Notes under the pieces: generated by a model
Databases searched by the model: none
The model's input: the letters and a program-made list of their open reading frames with translations, nothing else
Told to the model about the DNA's origin: nothing
Made by a program: the position numbers and the translations under genes
Shown here: in pieces, positions 1 through 5,937 of the stretch
Layout: every line of letters starts with the position of its first letter
Numbering within the stretch: the first letter of the stretch is position 1
Source: Acidimicrobiaceae bacterium
Lineage (GTDB): Bacteria > Actinomycetota > Acidimicrobiia > Acidimicrobiales > UBA10347
Length of the DNA stretch: 6,676 nucleotides
Reading direction: 5' to 3'
NCBI GenBank assembly: GCA_003485885.1
Contig: DNHM01000512.1
Coordinates: forward strand, 1 to 6,676

Positions 1-49
1 AGGAGCAACGAATATTTTCGACTGGGCGATTTCCACATCGGATTGCCCG

Positions 50-874
50 ATGAATGTCAGCGGGTCGTTCTATGTTGGGACGATGACCGACCAACTCGCC
101 GATTTCGATCGGCGATCCATGAGCTTCGGTAGCTCCACCTACGACGTATATGTTGCTGGTTTGGGTCCTGCGGTTGTGGTGTTTCCTGAGATTCCTGGTG
201 TCACGCCAGAGGTCGCTGATTTCTCACGCCGGGTGATCGCTGCTGGCTTCACGGTGTACCTGGCGTCCCTTTTTGGTGAACCAGGCAAACCGTTCTCGAA
301 CGGCTACGCCGCTCGCACCATTGCCAGGCAGTGCGTGCGCCGCGAGTTCCTGGCCTTCGCCCGAAACAAGCGTGCTCCCATCACTGACTGGATGAGCGAG
401 CTAGTCACCCATGCCCATGCCGAGGCAGGGGGAACGGGCGTGGGGGTCGTCGGTATGTGTTTCACCGGCAACTTCGCGCTTGGCCTGGCTGTTGACCCTG
501 CGGTGCTCGTGCCGGTGATGAGCCAGCCGAGCATGCCGTTCGCCGTCAGCAAGAAGCACCGCTCCGATCTGCACGTAGCGCCCGATGATCTGGTCACGAT
601 TAAGAAACGAACGGTCGACGAAGAGTTATGCGTTATCGGTCTGCGGTTCACCGCTGACCCGCTGGTGCCGAGTGAACGTTTCGAACGGCTCCGTCAGGAA
701 CTTGGCGATGCGTTCATCGGCGTCGAGATCGACTCGTCCAAGGACAACCACTTCGGCTTCGAGAAACGGGCACACTCGGTGCTCACCACCGAATACAAAC
801 CCGATCCAGATCATCCGACGAACCAAGCGATGGAGCTCGTGCTCGACCACTTCCGCCAGAAACTGTTGCCATGA
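50..874 (+). CDS. Dienelactone hydrolase family protein (alpha/beta hydrolase)
   Basis: This is an alpha/beta-hydrolase of the dienelactone hydrolase (DLH) type, probably a cytosolic hydrolase acting on a lactone or ester; the substrate cannot be read from sequence. With the ATG at 50 the protein is 274 aa. It shows the early strand ending in PEIPG (Glu47 fits the DLH glutamate that contacts the nucleophile), the nucleophile elbow GMCFTG with Cys137 in place of serine, an acid FTADPLVP (Asp203), and two candidate histidines, His234 (NHFGF) and His242 (AHSVLT). There is no signal peptide or membrane segment. The start is uncertain. ATG 50 has only a weak CGGA upstream, and ATG 83 (263 aa, MTDQ) has GGGA just 2 nt away; the conserved fold begins after both. 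The frame stays open to the window edge. The stop codon overlaps the pcrA start as ATGA, so the two genes are probably co-translated. The family call is firm; the role is unknown. Confidence 0.85.
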   Translation: MNVSGSFYVGTMTDQLADFDRRSMSFGSSTYDVYVAGLGPAVVVFPEIPGVTPEVADFSRRVIAAGFTVYLASLFGEPGKPFSNGYAARTIARQCVRREFLAFARNKRAPITDWMSELVTHAHAEAGGTGVGVVGMCFTGNFALGLAVDPAVLVPVMSQPSMPFAVSKKHRSDLHVAPDDLVTIKKRTVDEELCVIGLRFTADPLVPSERFERLRQELGDAFIGVEIDSSKDNHFGFEKRAHSVLTTEYKPDPDHPTNQAMELVLDHFRQKLLP

Positions 875-3114
875 GCATTGAAATCCTCGACGGGCTGAAC
901 CCCGATCAAGAAGAAGCGGTGTTACACAACAGCGGCCCGCTGCTGGTCGTAGCGGGCGCTGGATCGGGCAAAACCCGCGTACTGACCCACCGGATTGCCC
1001 GGCTGATTCAGGAAGAAGGTGTGTCGCCGTTTGCGATCTTGGCGATCACCTTTACCAATAAGGCCGCGACCGAAATGCGGAGCCGGGTCGAAGGGTTGGT
1101 CGGGTCGGTTTCCCAACGCATGTGGGTATCGACCTTCCACTCGGCGTGTGTGCGCATCCTGCGTCGCGAAGCCAAAGCCATTGGGTACCCATCGTCGTTC
1201 ACGATCTATGACCACGCCGACGCGGTCCGCCTCACCAGCTACGTGCTGCGCGATCTGAACATCGACTCCAAACGCAACCCGCCACGTTCGGTGCACTCGT
1301 CGATCAGCGCAGCCAAAAACGAGGGCCGCACCGCTGCCGAATTCCTGGCGGCCGCTGACTCCACCCATGAGCGTCGCATCGGCGACGTTTTCGTTGAGTA
1401 CCAACGTCGGCTCAAGGCTGCCGGTGCCATGGACTTCGATGACCTGCTGAGCGTCACCGTGCAGCTGTTTAAGAGTAACCCTGATGTGCTCGAGACCTGG
1501 CAGCGCCGCTTTGAGTACATTTTGGTCGACGAGTATCAGGACACGAACCCGGTACAGAACGAACTCGTTCTGTTGTTGGCGAGCGCCGCTGGCAATGTTT
1601 GTGTGGTTGGTGATGCCGACCAGTCCATCTATCGGTTCCGTAAGGCCGATATTCGCAATATTCTCGATTTCGAAAACGCCTTCCCCCAGGCCACCACCGT
1701 GGTGCTTGAGCAGAACTACCGCTCGACCCAGAACATCCTCGATGCCGCCAATGCGGTCATCGACAACAATCCGGGTCGACCAGCCAAACAACTGTGGACC
1801 GAGCAGGGACCGGGCGAAAAGATCGTTCGCTACCACGCCGAAGACGAAACCGACGAGGCTACGTGGGTCGCGAATCGGTTGTCGCTGCTGCATAGTCGCG
1901 AGCACTACCGCTGGGGCGAGATGGCGATCTTTTATCGCACCAATGCCCAATCGCGAGTGATTGAAGAACGGCTGATGCGCAATGGCATCCCGTACAAGGT
2001 CATCGGTGGCACCAGGTTCTACGATCGCAAAGAGATCAAGGACGCCATGGCCTATCTCAAGGCCGTGATCAATCCAACCGACGAGGTCAGCGTTAAACGG
2101 GTTCTGAACACGCCCCGTCGTGGTGTTGGTGATGGTTCGATCGCCAAACTCGACCTATGGGCAGCTCAACACGGGTTGACCTTTATCGATGCCCTCAGGG
2201 TCGCTCCCGAAGCCGGTGTTTCCGGCAAGGCCATTACCGGTATCTATACGTTCTTGGATCTACTCGGCAAGGCCGAAGATCAGCTGAAAGAAGGGCCTGC
2301 CGACGTACTCGACTACATCCTCGATGTGTCGGGATACCGGGCAGCACTCGAAGCCGAACGCAGCGTCGAATCCGATGGTCGCCTCGAGAACCTGGGCGAA
2401 CTGCTTGGTGCGGCGCAAGACTTCGGCGACGTCAACGAGTTCCTGGAACAGGTCGCACTTGTTGCTGACACAGATCAGCTCGAAGAAGAGGAGGACGCGT
2501 CGGTCATCATGATGACCTTGCACTCCGCCAAGGGTCTTGAATATCCGGTGGTCTTCGTGATCGGCATGGAAGACGGCATATTCCCTCACATGCGCAGTAT
2601 CGGCGATCCCGAAGAGCTCGAAGAAGAGCGGCGCCTGGCGTATGTGGGTATCACTCGAGCCGAACAGCGGCTGCACGTGACCCACGCGGCATCTCGCAAT
2701 CTTTATGGCTCGAATCAGTACAACCCGCCCAGTCGTTTCCTCGACGAGATCCCTACCGAACTCGTTGACGAAGAAGAGTCGACTGCATCGACTCGCCGCA
2801 GTAGCTCTCGCCGTGGCCAGGACCGATGGGACTCAACACGCGAGTGGAAGGTCGACCAGGCTATGCGTGCCGGTGGTCGCCGTGAGTCGCTTGGTACCGG
2901 CATTGCTGCCCCGGCCCAGGCAGGGCGCAAGACCACAGGGGCCCACGAGATCGGACTCAAGGTCGGCGACGATGTTAAACACTCGACATGGGGCGAGGGC
3001 GTCATCATCTTGATCGAAGGCCAAGGCGAAAAGGCCGAAGCTGTTGTGCGCTTTCCGTCTGTTGGCGAGAAGCGGGTGTTGCTGTCGTGGACACCACTTG
3101 AGAAGATGGGCTAG
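871..3114 (+). CDS. pcrA: ATP-dependent 3'-5' DNA helicase PcrA/UvrD (SF1A)
   Basis: This is a superfamily 1A helicase that unwinds DNA in nucleotide excision repair, replication restart and removal of recombinase filaments; in other bacteria it also binds RNA polymerase. The 747 aa match the usual PcrA/UvrD1 length. Motifs appear in order: Q motif Gln13; Walker A GAGSGKT (29-35); Ia around ITFTNKAA; Ib TFHS (88-91); II DEYQDT (220-225); III GDADQSIYRFR (247-257); LEQNYRST (279-286); IV FYRTNAQSR (354-362); V TLHSAKGLE (from about 549); VI YVGITRA (591-597). A low-complexity Ser/Arg linker (about 640-690) leads to a C-terminal Tudor-like domain (about 695-747) that begins KVGDDVKH and contains WGEGVI. 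This is the domain type that contacts RNA polymerase. Only two cysteines are present, both in the N-terminal ATPase half. No clear Shine-Dalgarno precedes the ATG, so the ATGA overlap with the upstream gene suggests translational coupling. The function is firm; uvrD1 would be an equally valid name. Confidence 0.97.
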   Translation: MSIEILDGLNPDQEEAVLHNSGPLLVVAGAGSGKTRVLTHRIARLIQEEGVSPFAILAITFTNKAATEMRSRVEGLVGSVSQRMWVSTFHSACVRILRREAKAIGYPSSFTIYDHADAVRLTSYVLRDLNIDSKRNPPRSVHSSISAAKNEGRTAAEFLAAADSTHERRIGDVFVEYQRRLKAAGAMDFDDLLSVTVQLFKSNPDVLETWQRRFEYILVDEYQDTNPVQNELVLLLASAAGNVCVVGDADQSIYRFRKADIRNILDFENAFPQATTVVLEQNYRSTQNILDAANAVIDNNPGRPAKQLWTEQGPGEKIVRYHAEDETDEATWVANRLSLLHSREHYRWGEMAIFYRTNAQSRVIEERLMRNGIPYKVIGGTRFYDRKEIKDAMAYLKAVINPTDEVSVKRVLNTPRRGVGDGSIAKLDLWAAQHGLTFIDALRVAPEAGVSGKAITGIYTFLDLLGKAEDQLKEGPADVLDYILDVSGYRAALEAERSVESDGRLENLGELLGAAQDFGDVNEFLEQVALVADTDQLEEEEDASVIMMTLHSAKGLEYPVVFVIGMEDGIFPHMRSIGDPEELEEERRLAYVGITRAEQRLHVTHAASRNLYGSNQYNPPSRFLDEIPTELVDEEESTASTRRSSSRRGQDRWDSTREWKVDQAMRAGGRRESLGTGIAAPAQAGRKTTGAHEIGLKVGDDVKHSTWGEGVIILIEGQGEKAEAVVRFPSVGEKRVLLSWTPLEKMG

Positions 3115-3548
3115 TGGTGGACGCAGAGTCAAAAGAGCTTGTGTACGTCGCTGGTCCTCTGTTCGACGAAGGCGAGCGGTGGTGGGTCGAGCAGGTCGAG
3201 GCCACGGTCGCAGCAGTTGGTTTCTCGACCTTCCTGCCGCACCGTGATAACCCACCGAAGACAGCTGACACGGTGGGTGAGATATTTGCCAACAATGTTG
3301 CTGGCATTGACCGAGCCTCGATCGTGGTTGCCAGCCTCAACGGAGTCACTACCGACGACGGCACGGCATGGGAGCTGGGATATGCATTTGCGTCGAACAC
3401 CTACATCATTGGCCTGCATACGGACTGGCGTCGACGCTTCGATGATGAAGTCGTGAACCTCATGCTCGAAAGGTCGTGCGACGCCATGATGCATTCACTC
3501 GATGAGCTCACCAATCATCTCACTCGTTGGGCGCCGTCACCCGAATAG
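3114..3548 (+). CDS. Nucleoside 2-deoxyribosyltransferase family protein
   Basis: This 144-aa cytosolic protein belongs to the nucleoside 2-deoxyribosyltransferase family. Members move deoxyribose between bases through a covalent glutamate intermediate; relatives such as DNPH1/Rcl instead hydrolyse deoxynucleoside monophosphates. Visible marks are the N-terminal strand and loop YVAGPLF (11-17), an aspartate before the central strand (Asp66, DRASIVVAS), and the signature DDGTAWELGYA, in which Glu87 is the expected nucleophile and Asp81 its partner. Further on come HTDWRR and VNLML, whose Asn115 fits the conserved C-terminal Asn. The length is normal for the family. The GTG at 3114 shares its first base with the pcrA stop codon TAG; a second GTG at 3117 would remove one residue. 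Upstream there is only a weak GAGAAG. The overlap implies co-expression with pcrA, so deoxynucleoside salvage or clean-up beside DNA repair is a reasonable inference, not shown. Transferase versus hydrolase activity cannot be told from sequence. Confidence 0.87.
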   Translation: MVDAESKELVYVAGPLFDEGERWWVEQVEATVAAVGFSTFLPHRDNPPKTADTVGEIFANNVAGIDRASIVVASLNGVTTDDGTAWELGYAFASNTYIIGLHTDWRRRFDDEVVNLMLERSCDAMMHSLDELTNHLTRWAPSPE

Positions 3549-3584
3549 TTACTGTGCCTCTGCCTGCGCTCGCTTCTGGGATCA

Positions 3585-3631
3585 GACCTTCGGTGCAACG
3601 TTCGTAGCGGATGTTGCTACGTCGAAGGGTC
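3585..3631. terminator. Nested inverted repeat between convergent genes; possible bidirectional terminator
   Basis: The outer arms are CCTTCG (3587-3592) and CGAAGG (3623-3628), extendable by AC/GT-type pairs if G3629 is bulged. The inner arms are CGTAGC (3603-3608) and GCTACG (3616-3621) around a 7-nt loop. The right half covers the fba stop codon. The junction lies between the deoxyribosyltransferase gene (+) and fba (-), where both transcripts must end. Neither side has a T-rich tract and the internal loop is asymmetric, so this is not a textbook intrinsic terminator. Confidence 0.3.
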
Positions 3632-4687
3632 GGCGTTGCCAAGTTCGATGAACGCCTGGCGCAAACGAGTGCCAAAGCTCTCCTCGCCGACTCGCAGCCA
3701 AGAACGAGGGTCGTACTTCTTCTTGTTGGGTGCATCGGGCCCCTCGGGATTACCGATCTGGCCTTGGAGGTAGTCGTGGTTTTTGGCTTCGTATCCTCGG
3801 ATGCCATCCCAGAACGCCCATTGCAGATCGGTGTCGATGTTCATCTTCACCACGCCATAGGAGATGGCCTCGGCGATTTCGGTGGCCGAGGAACCAGAGC
3901 CGCCATGGAAGACGAAGTCGACCGGGTTCTGGCCGGTGCTGTGTTTGTCCTGGATATGAGTCTGTGAGTCGCGCAGGATCGTTGGTGTCAGTTGGACATT
4001 GCCGGGTTTGTACACGCCGTGGACGTTGCCAAACGCAGCAGCCACGGTAAAGCGGTCGCTGACCTGAGACAGTCGCTCATAGGCATAGGCGACCTCTTCG
4101 GGTTTCGAATACAGATCTTCGGGTTGGACGTCGGAGTTGTCGACACCGTCTTCTTCACCACCGGTGATTCCGAGCTCGATCTCAAGGGTCATCCCAAGCG
4201 GCTCCATGCGCTTCAGATACTCGACGCAGATATCGATGTTTTCTTCGATCGGTTCTTCGGATAGATCCAGCATGTGGGAACTGAACAGCGGCTCACCGTG
4301 AGCGGCGAAGTAGTCCTCGCTGGCATCGAGCAGGCCATCGATCCAGGGAAGAAGCTTCTTGGCCGCATGGTCGGTGTGCAACATAACGTTGGTGCCATAA
4401 TGCGGAGCCATGGTGCGGACATGGAGTGCGCCGGCGATTGAACCGGCGATCGAGGCTTCGATACCCGAACCGACTCCTTTACCGGCGATGAAGGCGCCAC
4501 CTCCGTTCGAGAACTGGATGATTGCTGGCGCGCCCAGGGCCGATGCAGTTTCCATCACGGCATTCATGCTGCTGGAGCCAATGCAGTTTGCTGCCGGGAG
4601 GGCGAAGCCCTTCTGCTTGGCCAACGCGAACGTCTGTTGTACCCGGTCGCCTGTAAGGACACCTGTCGGAAGATCCATTGATTCCAT
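3617..4687 (-). CDS. fbaA: Fructose-bisphosphate aldolase, class II (subclass A)
   Basis: This zinc-dependent class II aldolase interconverts fructose 1,6-bisphosphate with glyceraldehyde 3-phosphate and dihydroxyacetone phosphate in cytosolic glycolysis and gluconeogenesis. The 356 aa follow the E. coli FbaA type nearly end to end (about 359 aa). Numbered from the ATG at 4687: FSNGGGAFIAGKG (59-71); HTDH (104-107) with catalytic Asp106 and zinc ligand His107; EIELG with Glu171; GGEEDGVDN with Glu179 in the mobile loop; FGNVHGVYKPG with zinc ligand His223; FHGGSGS with zinc ligand His261 and the phosphate-binding loop; and MNIDTD with Asn283 and Asp285. All key residues are intact. Two starts compete. 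ATG 4687 (MES) follows a TAnnnT hexamer by 6 nt and would suit a leaderless message. ATG 4678 (MDL, 353 aa) has GGGAG 9 nt upstream. The gene is divergent from the PLP decarboxylase, with 11-20 nt between start codons. The function is certain. Confidence 0.97.
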   Translation of the reverse strand: MESMDLPTGVLTGDRVQQTFALAKQKGFALPAANCIGSSSMNAVMETASALGAPAIIQFSNGGGAFIAGKGVGSGIEASIAGSIAGALHVRTMAPHYGTNVMLHTDHAAKKLLPWIDGLLDASEDYFAAHGEPLFSSHMLDLSEEPIEENIDICVEYLKRMEPLGMTLEIELGITGGEEDGVDNSDVQPEDLYSKPEEVAYAYERLSQVSDRFTVAAAFGNVHGVYKPGNVQLTPTILRDSQTHIQDKHSTGQNPVDFVFHGGSGSSATEIAEAISYGVVKMNIDTDLQWAFWDGIRGYEAKNHDYLQGQIGNPEGPDAPNKKKYDPRSWLRVGEESFGTRLRQAFIELGNADPST

Positions 4688-4692
4688 CTCCC
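4688..4692 (-). promoter_or_regulatory. Shine-Dalgarno-like GGGAG for the downstream fba ATG
   Basis: On the minus strand GGGAG lies 9 nt before the ATG at 4678 and directly touches the ATG at 4687. The spacing is acceptable only for the 4678 start, so this site favours the 353-aa form if the leader is transcribed. Confidence 0.35.
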
Positions 4693-4693
4693 A

Positions 4694-4699
4694 AGGTTA
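4694..4699 (-). promoter_or_regulatory. Possible -10 element TAACCT of a leaderless fba promoter
   Basis: TAACCT on the minus strand fits the actinobacterial TAnnnT -10 pattern. It ends 6 nt before the ATG at 4687, so transcription could begin at or beside that start codon and give a leaderless message. I see no TTGACA-like -35 about 17 nt upstream. The hexamer overlaps the first base of the divergent gene's ATG. This model competes with use of GGGAG at 4688-4692, because that site would then not be transcribed. Confidence 0.25.
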
Positions 4700-5886
4700 T
4701 GCGGTCCGATGTCCTGCACCCTGCGTCATTGTCTGTTGACTATGAGCGGTACCTCTCGTTTGTGCCCGCGGCCCCAACCGAGGCTGCGGTGCTGTTTGAT
4801 TTGGTCGTCGGCGCAAGTTCGATTTACGGCGGCTCGTGGCTCGAGGGGGCCGGCGCCGTATGGGCCGAGAACCAGGCGCTCGACTGGCTCCGAGGGCTCG
4901 TGGGTATGCCCGACACCGCCGGTGGTGTATTCGTGCCCGGCGGCACCATGGGCAATCTGTCGGCCATGGTCGCAGCCCGAGACGATGCTGCTCATCGGTT
5001 GGCCGAGGAAGGCAAGTCGCGTCCTGATCGGTGGGCGTTCATTGCATCGAAGCAAACCCACTCGTCGGTGGCGTCTATGGCCGCGGTCATGGATGCCGAC
5101 GTGATCAAGGTTGATGTCGACGATGACTACCGGCTGACGGGCACCGAAGTAGCGGCTGCACTCGACGAACATGGTGACCGTGTGGCTGCAGTGATAACCA
5201 CAGCAGGCACCACCAACCTGGGCATCATCGATGATCTCGCAGGTATCGGCCAGGTGTGTCGAGACCGTGGTGTATGGATGCATGTCGACGGTGCTTACGG
5301 CGGAGCAGCACTGGCATCGCCTCGCAGTCGTCCGTTGTTCGATGGCATCGAGTGCGCCGACAGCTTCATCGTTGATCCTCACAAATGGTTGTTCGCGCCA
5401 TTCGACTGCTGCGCGTTGCTCTACCGCGAACCAGATGCCGCTCGACGATCACATGCCCAGGAAGCAGGTTATTTGGCGTTCCTTGATGCATGGGGCGACT
5501 GGAACCCCAGCGATTTCGCGGTGCATCTGACCCGCCGTAGCCGAGGGTTGCCGTTTTGGTTCTCGCTCGCGGTGCACGGCACCCAGGCGTATGCCAACGC
5601 AATTGACATCACCATGGATCTTGCTGTGTACGCGGCTCAGCAGGTCGACGAGGCGGAGCACCTGACGCTCACGATGGATCCAGTGCTGTCTGTCGTCGTC
5701 TTTGAACGCATTGGCTGGGATGCACAGCAGTACCAAGACTGGAGCGAGAAGGTCATGCACGAAGGCACGGCCTTTGTGGTGCCGTCTCGTCATGACGGCG
5801 AACCCGTCTACCGGTTCTGCTTCGTGAACCCCCGCACCACCCACGCCGACATCGACACCATCATCGAACGCCTCACCTACCTGTAA
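4699..5886 (+). CDS. Group II pyridoxal-phosphate-dependent decarboxylase, N-terminally short
   Basis: This is a PLP enzyme of fold type I in the aromatic-amino-acid/glutamate decarboxylase group. With ATG 4699 it is 395 aa. It shows PGGTMGNLSAM (PLP phosphate-binding region), THSSVASM with His121 expected to stack on PLP, TTAGTTNLG (167-175), HVDGAYGG with Asp197 bridging the PLP ring nitrogen, and DPHKWL with Lys229 forming the Schiff base. A normal C-terminal small domain follows. Relatives usually have about 60-80 more N-terminal residues that swap between subunits; here the protein begins almost at the SLSVDYERYLSFVPAAPT region. The frame is closed upstream by TAA at 4654-4656, so at most about 14 residues could be added, for example from TTG 4678. 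The start has only AAGG 2 nt upstream, which is poor. By eye, the loop before LTRRSRG lacks the catalytic tyrosine of DOPA decarboxylase. The substrate is unknown, and a decarboxylation-dependent or other PLP reaction is possible. Confidence 0.88.
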   Translation: MRSDVLHPASLSVDYERYLSFVPAAPTEAAVLFDLVVGASSIYGGSWLEGAGAVWAENQALDWLRGLVGMPDTAGGVFVPGGTMGNLSAMVAARDDAAHRLAEEGKSRPDRWAFIASKQTHSSVASMAAVMDADVIKVDVDDDYRLTGTEVAAALDEHGDRVAAVITTAGTTNLGIIDDLAGIGQVCRDRGVWMHVDGAYGGAALASPRSRPLFDGIECADSFIVDPHKWLFAPFDCCALLYREPDAARRSHAQEAGYLAFLDAWGDWNPSDFAVHLTRRSRGLPFWFSLAVHGTQAYANAIDITMDLAVYAAQQVDEAEHLTLTMDPVLSVVVFERIGWDAQQYQDWSEKVMHEGTAFVVPSRHDGEPVYRFCFVNPRTTHADIDTIIERLTYL

Positions 5887-5888
5887 TC

Positions 5889-5937
5889 GATCTGTGAGCC
5901 TCAGGCCGCGCATAACGCGGTGTGACCATCACAGATC
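5889..5937. terminator. Nested inverted repeat between convergent genes; likely bidirectional terminator
   Basis: A perfect 9-bp pair GATCTGTGA (5889-5897) and TCACAGATC (5929-5937) encloses a second perfect hairpin, CCGCG (5906-5910) and CGCGG (5916-5920), with a 5-nt loop. It begins 3 nt after the decarboxylase stop codon, and its right arm contains the stop codon of the convergent PPOX gene. The symmetry would serve transcripts from both sides. No T-tract follows on either strand, so termination is inferred from position and symmetry. An operator or mRNA 3'-end stabiliser is an alternative. Confidence 0.45.

Noticed and set aside
1..6. AGGAGC resembling a strong ribosome binding site
   Set aside because: No ATG, GTG or TTG follows within 5-12 nt; the first ATG is at 50, too far away.
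36..52. Inverted repeat CATCGG-5 nt-CCGATG overlapping the ATG at 50
   Set aside because: A 6-bp repeat with a short loop is expected about once or twice per loop size in a window of this length; nothing else supports a regulatory role.
922..1950. 342-aa open frame on the minus strand inside the helicase gene
   Set aside because: It is an exact antisense shadow of the motif-rich part of pcrA, with no recognisable domain; long antisense frames are common in GC-rich coding DNA.
2260..2685. 141-aa minus-strand open frame opposite pcrA
   Set aside because: Antisense shadow of helicase motif V-VI coding; no start signal or family match.
4736..4741. TTGACT resembling a plus-strand -35 box
   Set aside because: It lies inside the decarboxylase coding region with no TAnnnT about 17 nt downstream and no gene start after it.
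4726..5382. 218-aa minus-strand open frame opposite the decarboxylase
   Set aside because: It lies wholly antisense to the conserved PLP-binding region and shows no family features.
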